Shown here piece by piece: positions 52,156 to 59,741 of a DNA stretch of 64,000 nt. The stretch is from Nonomuraea sediminis. GTDB taxonomy: Bacteria; Actinomycetota; Actinomycetes; Streptosporangiales; Streptosporangiaceae. Positions within the stretch are counted from its first letter, which is position 1. Every line of letters starts with the position of its first letter. The stretch spans positions 1-64,000 of the forward strand of contig NZ_JAHDTI010000009.1 of the NCBI RefSeq assembly GCF_018531495.1, written 5' to 3'. The position numbers and the translations under genes were made by a program. The notes below the pieces were generated by a model. That model searched no databases. It was given only the letters and a program-made list of their open reading frames with translations, and was not told the origin of the DNA.

Positions 52156-53133
52156 TTACGAGAAGTAGCGTCTCGGGTTGAACACCAGCATCTGCTCAAT
52201 CTGCTCAGCGGTCACACCCGACTCCCTGAGGGCGGGAAGGACGTCGTCGTGGATGTGATCGTAGCGCCAGTTCGGCGCCGTCGCTCCGACCGCTTCGTCC
52301 CAGGCGCCGCCGAAGTAGTCCATGAAGCAGGCGGCGTCGTGGCTGAGCACCATCCGGTCGGCGTAGCCGCGCCCGCACAGCGCCGCGATCGTGGCCACGC
52401 GCTGCGTGGTCGGGTTGTACAGGTCGAGCCCGAAGCGGTCCATGCCGAGGATGGCGCCGGTGTCAGCCAGCCGCATCAGGTAGTCCAGGTCGTTGCTGTC
52501 GCCCGCGTGCCCGACGACGACCTTGGTCAGGTCGACGCCCTCCTTGGCGAACAGGTCGAGCGCGATCACGCCGCTCTGCGTGAAGGAGTTCGTGTGCACG
52601 GTGATCGGCGCGCCGGTGCGCACGTGGGCCTGCGCCACGGCCCGGCAGATGCGCTCGACTCCGGCGGTCAGGCCGTTCTGCTCGACCACGCACTTGAGGA
52701 AGGCCGCCTTGACCCCGGTGTCGGCGATGCCGACGGTGAGGTCGCGCACGAAGTCCTCGGCCATCGGCTCGGGAACGTCCATGATCAGGCCGGGGCCGCG
52801 GTGCTCGTACTGGTGCGGGAGCTCGTCGTAGCTGTAGATGCCGGTGGCGGGGATGATGTGCAGCTCGGGCACTTCGGCCGCGATGCGCTGGATGCGAGGA
52901 ATGTACCGCCCGAGCCCCCACACGGTCGGGTCCACGATCGTCCTGACGCCCTTGGCGGCCACGGCGTTGAGCTTCCCGATCGCGTCGGCGACCCGGAACT
53001 CCTCGTCCCACCAGGCGCCGCGCCCGTAGTTCTCCAGGTGCTCGGTGGCCACGACGAACACGTGCTCGTGCATCAGCGTCTGGCCCAGCTCTTCCACATC
53101 GACGGGACCGCGAATGGTGCTGACGGTGGGCAT
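52156..53133 (-). CDS. Phosphotriesterase-family metal-dependent hydrolase
   Basis: 325 residues from ATG 53133 with GGGAGG six bases upstream; the frame stays open upstream through a tandem repeat but that is not family sequence. PTE motifs: TLMHEHVFVV (HxH), RTIVDPTVWGLGR, GVKAAFLKCVVEQNG (the Lys that bridges the two metals), ITVHTNSF, VVVGHAGDSND and MVLSHDAACFMDY (His and Asp). Members include phosphotriesterases, lactonases and uncharacterised hydrolases; a lactonase or amidase activity is plausible, the substrate unknown. Transcribed alone. Confidence 0.88.
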   Translation of the reverse strand: MPTVSTIRGPVDVEELGQTLMHEHVFVVATEHLENYGRGAWWDEEFRVADAIGKLNAVAAKGVRTIVDPTVWGLGRYIPRIQRIAAEVPELHIIPATGIYSYDELPHQYEHRGPGLIMDVPEPMAEDFVRDLTVGIADTGVKAAFLKCVVEQNGLTAGVERICRAVAQAHVRTGAPITVHTNSFTQSGVIALDLFAKEGVDLTKVVVGHAGDSNDLDYLMRLADTGAILGMDRFGLDLYNPTTQRVATIAALCGRGYADRMVLSHDAACFMDYFGGAWDEAVGATAPNWRYDHIHDDVLPALRESGVTAEQIEQMLVFNPRRYFS

Positions 53134-53224
53134 GATCGCCTCCCATACCGGCTGGTCGGTTTGGGCCAACGTACATCCCCTCCCGCCAGAAGAACATCCT
53201 GTTCTTCCGCGACGCCTGTTGTAT

Positions 53225-53392
53225 GGCTCATACGGCAAGCCTGTGCGACTCCCGTACAGCAAGCCTGTGCGACTCTCGTACGGCAGGCCGGTGTGGCTCC
53301 CGTACGGCAGGCCTGCGTGGCTCCCGTACGACAAGCCTGCGTGGCTCCCGTACGACAAGCCTGCGTGGCTCCCGTACGACAAGCCGCCCTTC
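53225..53392. repeat. Tandem repeat, seven copies of a 24-bp unit
   Basis: Units start at 53225, 53249, 53273, 53297, 53321, 53345 and 53369; the consensus is CTCCCGTACGACAAGCCTGC followed by GTGG. Units 4-6 are nearly identical, 1-3 and 7 are more diverged. Because 24 is a multiple of three, all frames read octapeptide repeats (for example PAWLPYDK on plus, GLSYGSHA on minus), but none continues into a domain. It lies between the phosphotriesterase gene and the metG stop codon (53394), so I treat it as non-coding. Each unit contains CGTACG, a palindrome. Confidence 0.85.
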
Positions 53393-53393
53393 C

Positions 53394-54974
53394 CTACGAC
53401 TCCCGGCGGGGAGCGAGGCGCGGGAACAGGGGTTGGGGCGGCGGCAGCCGTACCCCTGAAACGGCCGCACCGACCTTGGCCGCCGCGGTCGGCAGGAAGG
53501 GAGCCAACTCCTCGGCCAGCACCCGGCAGCGCCGGACGAGCTCGGCGAGCGTGGCGGACCTGGCGGCAGGCGGCTGCTTCCACGGCTGGGTGCGCTCGAT
53601 GAGCCGATTGGCCTCCTCCACAGCCGACCACACGACCCCCACGGCCCGCCGGAAGTCATACTCCTCGAGCGCCAGATGCACCCGCTCCCCCACATCACCT
53701 TCGCGCCCGTTGACTCCGACGCCCCCACCACCCTCGTGGCCCGCGGCCCCGGCACCATCGTGGCCCGCGGCCCCGAAACCACCCCCACCACCCTCGCGAC
53801 CCGTGGCCCCGCCGCCACTACCCTCATGGCCCGTGGCCCCGAAACCACCCTCACCAGCACCAGATCCCGCGCGACGCCGACCTGCTTCGGGGACCAGGCC
53901 GTTCTCGAAGCGGTGGATCATGGTTACCACGCGGTTGACCAGGTTGCCGATCCCGTTGGCCAGGTCCTCGTCGGCCCGGGCGATCAGCCGTTCCTCGGTG
54001 AAGTCGGCGTCCCCGACCCGGGGCACCTCCCGCAGCAGCCACCACCGCACCGCGTCGACCCCGTAGGCGGACACCAGCGCCAACGGATCCACCGTGCCAC
54101 CGGACGACTTGCTGATCTTCCGCCCGTTCGCGGTCAGGTAGTCGTGAACGTAGATCTCGGTCGGCACCGGCAGCCCGGCAGACAGCAGCATCGCCGGCCA
54201 GTACACGGCGTGGAACCTGATCACGCCCTTGCCCACGAGATGCACGCGGCGCGGCTCCCAGACCCACCAGCGCTCGTAGTCGTCGAGCCCGGTGACGTAG
54301 TTGGGCAGCGCGTCCCACCACACATAGATCACCTGCCCGGGGTCGCCGGGCACCGGGATGCCCCACCCGCGGGCGCGCTCGGCCGAGCGGGACACGCTGA
54401 TGTCCTCCAGCCCCGCCTCCAGGAACGCCAGCACCTCGTTCCGCCGCGCGACGGGCTCGATCCGCAATCTCCCGCCGCGGATCAGGTCGAGCAGTTCGTC
54501 CTGGTATCGGGAGAGCCGGAAGAACCAGTTCCGCTCGGAGACGAGCTGCAGCGGCGCCTCATGCCCCTCCGGACACGGCCCCTCGGGGTAGAACTGCTCG
54601 CACCCCACGCAGTACAGCCCCTCATAGTGCCGCTGGTAGAGATCGTGCCTGGTGGCCTCCCAGATCCGCTCGACCCCGGCCCTGTGCCGCGAATCCCGAC
54701 TCGTCCGTACAAACGAGTCGAACGACAGATCCAGCGGCCCGCGCAGCCCCTCGAACGCGGCCGCGTTCCGGTCGACCAGCTCCCGCACGGCCACGCCCTC
54801 GGCCTCCGCGGCCAGCACGTTCTTCAGCGAGTTGTCATCGGTCCCGGTCTGGAACCGTACGGCCTCGCCACGCCGCCGATGATGCCGAGCCAGCACATCG
54901 GCCTGCACGATCTCCAACGCGAACCCCAGATGCGGCCGCGCATTCACATACGGAATCGTCGTCGTAACGTACAC
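53394..54974 (-). CDS. metG: Methionyl-tRNA synthetase, with a glycine-rich insertion
   Basis: 526 residues from GTG 54974, with GGGAGG six bases upstream. Class I motifs: PYVNARPHLGFALEIVQADV (HIGH-type HLGF), KISKSSGGTVDP (KMSKS-type). The zinc knuckle reads YCVGCEQFYPEG-CPEGH. Anticodon recognition helices: NLVNRVVTMIHRFENG and WSAVEEANRLIERTQPWK. Between the catalytic domain and the anticodon domain (about 366-427) lies a Gly-rich segment with repeats of GHEGGGG/GREGGGGGF type, absent from usual MetRS. The C-terminus stops exactly at the tandem repeat border. Charges tRNA-Met. Whether this is the main or a second MetRS cannot be told from the window. Confidence 0.9.
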   Translation of the reverse strand: MYVTTTIPYVNARPHLGFALEIVQADVLARHHRRRGEAVRFQTGTDDNSLKNVLAAEAEGVAVRELVDRNAAAFEGLRGPLDLSFDSFVRTSRDSRHRAGVERIWEATRHDLYQRHYEGLYCVGCEQFYPEGPCPEGHEAPLQLVSERNWFFRLSRYQDELLDLIRGGRLRIEPVARRNEVLAFLEAGLEDISVSRSAERARGWGIPVPGDPGQVIYVWWDALPNYVTGLDDYERWWVWEPRRVHLVGKGVIRFHAVYWPAMLLSAGLPVPTEIYVHDYLTANGRKISKSSGGTVDPLALVSAYGVDAVRWWLLREVPRVGDADFTEERLIARADEDLANGIGNLVNRVVTMIHRFENGLVPEAGRRRAGSGAGEGGFGATGHEGSGGGATGREGGGGGFGAAGHDGAGAAGHEGGGGVGVNGREGDVGERVHLALEEYDFRRAVGVVWSAVEEANRLIERTQPWKQPPAARSATLAELVRRCRVLAEELAPFLPTAAAKVGAAVSGVRLPPPQPLFPRLAPRRES

Positions 54975-55004
54975 GGGAACCTCCCAGGGCCCCGCCCACG
55001 AGAA

Positions 55005-55026
55005 GAGGCCCCATCACCAGGGCCTC
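55005..55026 (-). promoter_or_regulatory. Hairpin in the metG leader
   Basis: GAGGCCC (55005-55011) and GGGCCTC (55020-55026) form a perfect 7-bp stem with an eight-base loop, about 31-52 bases before the metG start and just upstream of the ribosome site. It could be an attenuator or a translational control element. No T-box (specifier or antiterminator sequence) is recognisable. Confidence 0.4.
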
Positions 55027-55039
55027 CGCGGTCAAGACA

Positions 55040-55768
55040 TCGCAACGAGAGCCCTCACGGGCCCATCATCACCACTCCCACCGCGCTCACCCTCCCACCC
55101 TACTAACCCATCCCACCCCCCACCTCCCCTTTTCCACCTGCCCACACATGCCAAGAGCCCCTGCGGGGTGTGGTGGTTGGACGCCGTACGCGTTGCGCCG
55201 GATACCGCCGTACGCTTCCTCGCCGCACCGGTGCAGGACGGGGGCGTTGAGGCGGGGGCCGGGGTGGGCTGATGTGCGCGGTAGGTCGGGTGTGTGACGC
55301 CAGGGGCCGGGGTGTCCATGGCGGTTGGACGCCGTACGCGTTGCGCCGGGTACCGCCGTACGTCTCCTCGCCGGACCGGCGCAGGACGAGGGCGCTGAGG
55401 CCGGGGTCGTGGAGGGCTGGTGTGCGCGCCAGGGTGGATCGGGTGTGTGACGCCAGGGGCCGGGGTGTCCATGGCGTTTGGCGACGGGGCGGGGTAGGGC
55501 GCCGTGGGTCGGCGGTGATCCTGGCGTGCGGGGGCGTTGCAGGCGGGGAGTCCGTGGGGTGCCGTGGGTCGCCGGTGATCGCGGCGTGTGGCGGGTTGGC
55601 GGTTGGGTGTTGTGGAGGGTGGCGTCGGGCGGCTTCTCGTCCTGGTGGGCTGGGAGGGGACGCGTTGTGTGGGGGCCCGGACGCACCTGCGTACTCCCGC
55701 TCTTCGCGCCGGTGCGGCGAGGAAGCGTACGGCGATGCCCGGTGTGACGCGTACGGCGACCGACACGC
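55040..55768. repeat. Repeat-rich intergenic region with a duplicated ~150-bp unit
   Basis: No credible gene in about 730 bases. A unit beginning GGTTGGACGCCGTACGCGTT occurs at 55175 and again at 55323. Both copies keep the same order: CGTTGCGCCGG-TACCGCCGTACG, a variable middle, and GTGTGTGACGCCAGGGGCCG ending GGTGTCCATGGC. A second, shorter duplication (GCCGTGGGTCG-CGGTGATC) is at about 55500 and 55560. The 148-bp spacing of the first pair is not a multiple of three, and the long open frames here are Pro/Thr/Arg strings, so I treat the region as non-coding. Confidence 0.7.
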
Positions 55769-57001
55769 TCAGTGAAGGCGTCGCCGTACTGCCCAGATCA
55801 CGAAACCGAGGGCGAAGAGTGCGAGGCCGGACAGGACCGAGGGTAGGGGGAGGGTGAAGGCGAGGAGTGTGCACAGGGTGAAGCCCAGGACGGGGATCCA
55901 GCGGGGTGGGGCGCCTTCCTCGGAGGTGAGGGTGTAGGCCGAGGCGTTGGCGATCGCGTAGTAGACCAGGACGCCGAAGGACGAGAAGCCGATCGCGCCG
56001 CGTAGGTCGGCGACCAGGAGGAGGACGATCACGGCGATGCCGACGGCTACCTCGGCACGCCTGGGTACGCCGTTGCCGACCTTGGCCAGGGCGGTGGGGA
56101 GGTCGCGTTCGCGGGACATGGCCAGGACCGTGCGGGAGATGCCGAGCAGGAGCGCCAGCAGGGCACCGAGTGCGGCCACGGCGGCGCCGACCCCGACGAC
56201 GGGCACGAGCCAGTCTGCCCCCGACGCACGGGCGACGTCGGCGAGCGGGGCCTGGGACGTCGACAGGCGCAGCGGGCCGAGGGCGTGCAAGGACGCGACG
56301 GCGACCAGGGCGTAGACCACCAGCGCGATCGCGAGTGCGATGCCGATGGCGCGCGGGATCGTCCTGGACGGGTCGCGGACCTCCTCGCCCAGCGTGGCGA
56401 TCCTGGCGTATCCGGCGAACGCGAAGAACAGTAACCCGGCTCCCTGCAGCACCCCCAGCACGCCGACGTCTCGCGAGAACGCTACGAAGGCGGTCTCGTG
56501 CCCGCCGATCAGGCCCAGACTCGCCAGTGACACCGCCACTAGGACGGCCAGGACGAAGGCCACGAGGATCCTGGCCACGCCGGCCGAGCGTTGGACGCCG
56601 AACAGGTTGAGGACCGTCAGCGCCACCACCGCGGCGATCGCGAGCGGTCTGGCCAGGGCGGGAACCGTGTAGGCGCCGAAGGTCAGGGCCATGGCGGCGC
56701 ACGAGGCGGTCTTGCCGATCGTGAAGCCCCATCCGGCCAGGTATCCCCACAGGTCGCCGAGGCGCCGCCGACCGTACACGTAGGTGCCGCCTGACTCCGG
56801 GTAGCGGGCGGCCAGGCGCGCGGAGGAGGTCGCGTTGCAGTACGCCACGACGGCGGCCAGCGCGAGCGCGGCGAGCAGCCAGGATCCGGCCGCCCGCGCG
56901 GCAGGCGCCAACGCCGCGAACACCCCGGCGCCCACCATCGCGCTGAGCCCCACGACGACGGCGTCCACCGTGCTCAGCCGCCGCGCCAGCCCTTCCGCCA
57001 C
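55769..57001 (-). CDS. APC-superfamily amino acid permease
   Basis: 410 residues from GTG 57001 (MAEGLARRLSTVDAVVVG), preceded by AGGGAGG; longer upstream frames are repeat-derived. About 12 membrane helices. APC family marks: VVVGLSAMVGAGVFAALAP (helix 1 unwound region), YPESGGTYVYGRRRLGDLWG, GAGLLFFAFAGYARIATLGE followed by EVRDPSRTIPRAI (helix 6 region), and LAMSRERDLPTALAKVG. Probably proton-coupled uptake or exchange of an amino acid or amine. Transcribed alone; flanked on both sides by repeat-rich DNA. Confidence 0.88.
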   Translation of the reverse strand: MAEGLARRLSTVDAVVVGLSAMVGAGVFAALAPAARAAGSWLLAALALAAVVAYCNATSSARLAARYPESGGTYVYGRRRLGDLWGYLAGWGFTIGKTASCAAMALTFGAYTVPALARPLAIAAVVALTVLNLFGVQRSAGVARILVAFVLAVLVAVSLASLGLIGGHETAFVAFSRDVGVLGVLQGAGLLFFAFAGYARIATLGEEVRDPSRTIPRAIGIALAIALVVYALVAVASLHALGPLRLSTSQAPLADVARASGADWLVPVVGVGAAVAALGALLALLLGISRTVLAMSRERDLPTALAKVGNGVPRRAEVAVGIAVIVLLLVADLRGAIGFSSFGVLVYYAIANASAYTLTSEEGAPPRWIPVLGFTLCTLLAFTLPLPSVLSGLALFALGFVIWAVRRRLH

Positions 57002-57590
57002 CGGCCCCTCCCTTTTGAAAGCCGGGCACCACTCTGCCGTACGCCCCCGACGAAAACGACCCCGCCCCAGCCCGTACGGCGACGCCACGGCGTAACCCGG
57101 AACGACAGGAACCAGGCCTGTCCGACCAGCGAGTAGCCCCGGGCCGGGGCGAAGCCTCCTGGGCGGTCGGTGTCCGGAGGCTTCCGGCCGCTGTGTGGAG
57201 CCCCAGGGTGGCGGGCCATCAGGGAGACCGCGCGCCCGCGAGGTACGACGTCCGGCAGACCCCAGCTCCGAACGACGGTGGCCGTCAGGGCGCTGGGTAC
57301 TCGTCGGCGCCAGGGAGACCACGGGTCCGAAGTCACGCCTCGGCGGACCTAGGCCAGAGGCGGTCGCCGTCAGGGAGACCGCGCGCCCGCGAGGCGTCAG
57401 GGAGGGCACGGGTCCGGAGGCCTTGTGCGGAAGGCGGTCGGTGTCCTGGCGGCCGCGAGGCCGGACGGGGTCAGGGAGACCGCGCGCCCGCGAGACGTCA
57501 GGGAAGGCACGGGTCCGGAGGCTTCCGGCCTTATGCGGAAAGTGGTCGTGTCCTGGCGACCGCAGGGCCGGAGGCTGCCGGCCGACGGGG
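57002..57590. repeat. Repeat-rich intergenic region with three copies of a 24-bp element
   Basis: About 590 bases without a credible gene. TCAGGGAGACCGCGCGCCCG plus CGAG occurs identically at 57219-57242, 57370-57393 and 57471-57494. Companion words recur between copies: CACGGGTCCGGAGGC and TCCGGAGGCTTCCGGCC (about 57171 and 57512). Spacing is irregular (151 and 101). The long open frames on both strands follow from lack of stop codons. The permease promoter should be near 57002-57100. Confidence 0.75.
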
Positions 57591-58049
57591 TCAGTCGTCG
57601 GTGTCCGGGGCGGGGACGACGAGGACGGGGCGGGCGGCGTGGTGGAGGACCCGGTCCGACGTGCTGCCCAGGAGGAACGACTTGACCCCGCCCAGCCCCC
57701 GCGTACCCGTCACGATCAGCGTGGCGTCCAGTTCCTTGGCCACGTCCACGATCGTCGACCACACCGCGATGGACTCCGTCTCGCAGCGGGCCGTGGCGTC
57801 GAACCCGGCCTTGCGGGCCAGCTCGGCCCCCTGCTGAGACAGCTTGGTCATGGCGTCGAAGATGGCCTGATCCTCCTCGGGCGAGGGATCGACGGGCGCC
57901 ATCATCCCGATGGAGGCCCGGGCCGCCGTCATGGACGCCCGCTCCCACACCGTGAGCACCACGGCGGGCTGCGGTTTGACGCAGTTCGCGAGGAAGTCGA
58001 TGGCCGCCTTGGCATCATCCGAGCCGTCATATGCGATCAAAATGGTCAT
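57591..58049 (-). CDS. Universal stress protein (UspA family)
   Basis: 152 residues from ATG 58049 (MTILIAYDGSDDAKAAIDFL); a start 48 bases upstream is less likely because it adds residues before the first beta-strand. ATP-binding motif of the family, G-2x-G-9x-G(S/T): TGTRGLGGVKSFLLGSTSDR. Final strand VLVVPAP. Usp proteins bind ATP or nucleotides and are induced in stress. Single domain. No partner gene recognisable nearby. Confidence 0.9.
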   Translation of the reverse strand: MTILIAYDGSDDAKAAIDFLANCVKPQPAVVLTVWERASMTAARASIGMMAPVDPSPEEDQAIFDAMTKLSQQGAELARKAGFDATARCETESIAVWSTIVDVAKELDATLIVTGTRGLGGVKSFLLGSTSDRVLHHAARPVLVVPAPDTDD

Positions 58050-58136
58050 TAAGGCCTGCCCTAAAGTAGTGGTCGCGTTCTCTACCTCTTTCCCCACAAA
58101 TCCGTTTCACGCCTGAAGAACGGGTAGGCGGGGACC

Positions 58137-58502
58137 ATGACCGTTACCCAGTTTCAGGACCTGCCCCTGGCCGACCGGGGCCGCGAGTGGGACTCCGCGG
58201 CGGCCGACCGGCGCGTGCGGAAGTGGGCAGGAGCCGAGGACAAGCCCAACGAGCAGTACCGGAAGGCGTTCCTCTGGTACGACGGCTCCCGAGCCGACGA
58301 GTTCGGGGCCTACAAGCTGCCGATCGCGGACGTGGTGGACGGCGAGCTGAAGGTGGTCCCGCACGCCGTCATGTCCGCGGGCGGGGTCATCGACGGCGCC
58401 CGAGGCGGGGTCGACCTCCCCGAGGACGAGATCGGGAGGGTGAAGTCCCACCTGGCCAAGTACTACGCCAAGATGCACGAAACCCCGCCCTGGGAGCGCT
58501 GA
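58137..58502 (+). CDS. Small phage-like conserved protein
   Basis: 121 residues from ATG 58137. Pattern: EQYRKAFLWYDGSRADEFGA, YKLPIADVVDGELKVVPHAV, GGVIDGARGGVDLPEDEIGR, VKSHLAKYYAKM. This YKLPIADVVDG-to-GARGGVDLPEDE block occurs in small proteins and in head-maturation protease contexts of tailed phages and actinobacterial genomes (recognition by memory, not a search). No other phage gene is nearby, so it is probably a domesticated gene. Function unknown. A hairpin overlaps its stop. Confidence 0.65.
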   Translation: MTVTQFQDLPLADRGREWDSAAADRRVRKWAGAEDKPNEQYRKAFLWYDGSRADEFGAYKLPIADVVDGELKVVPHAVMSAGGVIDGARGGVDLPEDEIGRVKSHLAKYYAKMHETPPWER

Positions 58503-58509
58503 GCTCCCA
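58491..58509. terminator. Bidirectional hairpin between convergent genes
   Basis: TGGGAGC (58491-58497) and GCTCCCA (58503-58509) form a perfect 7-bp stem with a five-base loop that contains the upstream gene's stop codon (58500-58502). It separates the convergent phage-like and DUF998 genes and could end both transcripts. No T-tract. Confidence 0.5.
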
Positions 58510-58523
58510 GAACGGGGCCGATC

Positions 58524-59150
58524 TCAGGCGAGGCTGGGCGCGACGGCGCGGGCGCGCGCGGCGGTGGCCTTCATGAGCGACAACCCGGCCAGCGCCAGCA
58601 CCCCGAGCTCGGTCACGACCACGACCCGCTGCGTCACCCCGGCGGGGATGTCGTCGTTGCTGAGCGGGATGCCGAACATCCGCACCACATAGGGGACCAC
58701 GACGAGCAGCAGCGCCCCCAGGGCGATCGACGACAGCACCGCTACGGCTCGTGCGTACCTGATCCGCGCCCTGGCCAGCAGCAATCCCGCGATCGGCATG
58801 GCCAGGAAGGCGGCGAAAGCGGCGTACCTGTGAATGCCGCCCGACAGCGAGAGCGGCACACCGGGACGGTCCGTGGGGAAGGCGCCGATCAGGAACATGC
58901 TCGCCCCCCAGGCCACCAGCAACACCACGACCCACCGGCCGGCCCCCGCCCGCCGCAACGCCTCGGCCATGAACGCCGAGCCGATCGCGAAGAGCGTGAG
59001 CGAGGTCGGCAGCAGCCAGCCGTTCGGCGCCCAGGCGTACTCGCTGATCACGCTGTGCACGGGGTCGAGCCCCGCTTCGAGCTGAAGATCGAGCATGGCG
59101 ACCGTACCGGTGCCGATGGCCGCGAACCCGCTGACAAGCAATCCCTTCAT
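58524..59150 (-). CDS. DUF998 membrane protein
   Basis: 208 residues from ATG 59150. About six transmembrane helices: VSGFAAIGTGTVAMLDLQLE at the start, WVVVLLVAWGASMFLIGAFP, YAAFAAFLAMPIAGLLLARA, LGALLLVVVPYVVRMFGI. The DUF998 signature is present: DPVHSVISEYAW and GAFPTDRPGVPLSLSGGIHR. Function is unknown for the family. It starts 222 bases from the MerR gene on the other strand, with a spacer that also holds the MerR operator. Confidence 0.87.
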   Translation of the reverse strand: MKGLLVSGFAAIGTGTVAMLDLQLEAGLDPVHSVISEYAWAPNGWLLPTSLTLFAIGSAFMAEALRRAGAGRWVVVLLVAWGASMFLIGAFPTDRPGVPLSLSGGIHRYAAFAAFLAMPIAGLLLARARIRYARAVAVLSSIALGALLLVVVPYVVRMFGIPLSNDDIPAGVTQRVVVVTELGVLALAGLSLMKATAARARAVAPSLA

Positions 59151-59339
59151 GCCTCCAAGCTCGTGGAACGCGGGGTTCCGGAGTATCGGAGATCGGCCCG
59201 AAGCAGCCCTGATCGACCCCTTAGTACCTTGGTCGTAGGAGTTCGGTCACCGCCGGGATGACCTGCGGAGAGACGACCCTGGGTAGTGCTGGCCCCATCA
59301 GGGTCCATCCCCTGAGCACCACCAGGGGGCGCGATTTGA

Positions 59340-59357
59340 CTTAGAGCGCACTCTAAG
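59340..59357. promoter_or_regulatory. MerR-type operator upstream of the MerR/aldo-keto reductase operon
   Basis: CTTAGAG-CGCA-CTCTAAG is a perfect 18-base dyad ending 15 bases before the MerR start. TTGACT (59336-59341) overlaps its left arm as a -35-like element. This is the arrangement and even the sequence type (CTT-GAG-N4-CTC-AAG) known for AdhR/NmlR-like MerR regulators that sense aldehydes or thiol stress. I did not find a convincing -10. Confidence 0.75.
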
Positions 59358-59372
59358 AGTGACCCTGGACAT

Positions 59373-59741
59373 ATGACGATCCAGGAGGCGGCCCGCAGGT
59401 CCGGTCTGAGCGCCTACACGCTGCGTTACTACGAGCGGATCGGCCTCATCCACTCCGTGGGCCGCGACGGCAGCGGTCACAGGGACTACGACGAGCGCGA
59501 CCTGGCGTGGCTGAATTTCCTGACGAAGCTCCGCTCCACGGGCATGCCGATCGCCGACATGTGCCGCTACGCCGAGCTGGCCCGCATGGGCCCGCGTACG
59601 GCCGGCGAGCGGCGCGAGCTGCTCGAGGCGCACCGCGAGAAGGTCAGGGCCAGGATCGCCGAGCTGACCCGGGACCTCGAGGTCCTGGACTACAAGATCG
59701 AGTCTTACAGGGGACAGGATGAACAAGCGCACTCTCGGTAA
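59373..59741 (+). CDS. MerR-family regulator (AdhR/NmlR-like)
   Basis: 122 residues from ATG 59373. Winged helix: TIQEAARRSGLSAYTLRYYE followed by RIGLIHSVGRDGSGHRDYDE and the coiled-coil helix ELLEAHREKVRARIAELTRD. The YYERIGLI motif is standard. No Cys pair, so sensing may differ from NmlR. It overlaps the aldo/keto reductase gene by 23 bases and sits behind a classical MerR dyad, so it probably activates this two-gene operon, in response to an aldehyde or electrophile (inferred). Confidence 0.9.
   Translation: MTIQEAARRSGLSAYTLRYYERIGLIHSVGRDGSGHRDYDERDLAWLNFLTKLRSTGMPIADMCRYAELARMGPRTAGERRELLEAHREKVRARIAELTRDLEVLDYKIESYRGQDEQAHSR

Noticed and set aside
53225..53392. CRISPR array
   Set aside because: Units are directly adjacent without spacers and no cas gene is near; it is a tandem minisatellite.
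53134..53631. N-terminal extension of the phosphotriesterase through the tandem repeat
   Set aside because: The GGGAGG ribosome site and family alignment fix the start at 53133; the extension is GLSYGSHA-type repeats.
54975..55100. T-box or other riboswitch upstream of metG
   Set aside because: Only a simple 7-bp hairpin is present; no T-box consensus, specifier loop or antiterminator could be found.
55032..57032. 666-residue minus-strand frame overlapping the permease
   Set aside because: Out of frame with clear APC permease helices; its downstream half is translated repeat DNA.
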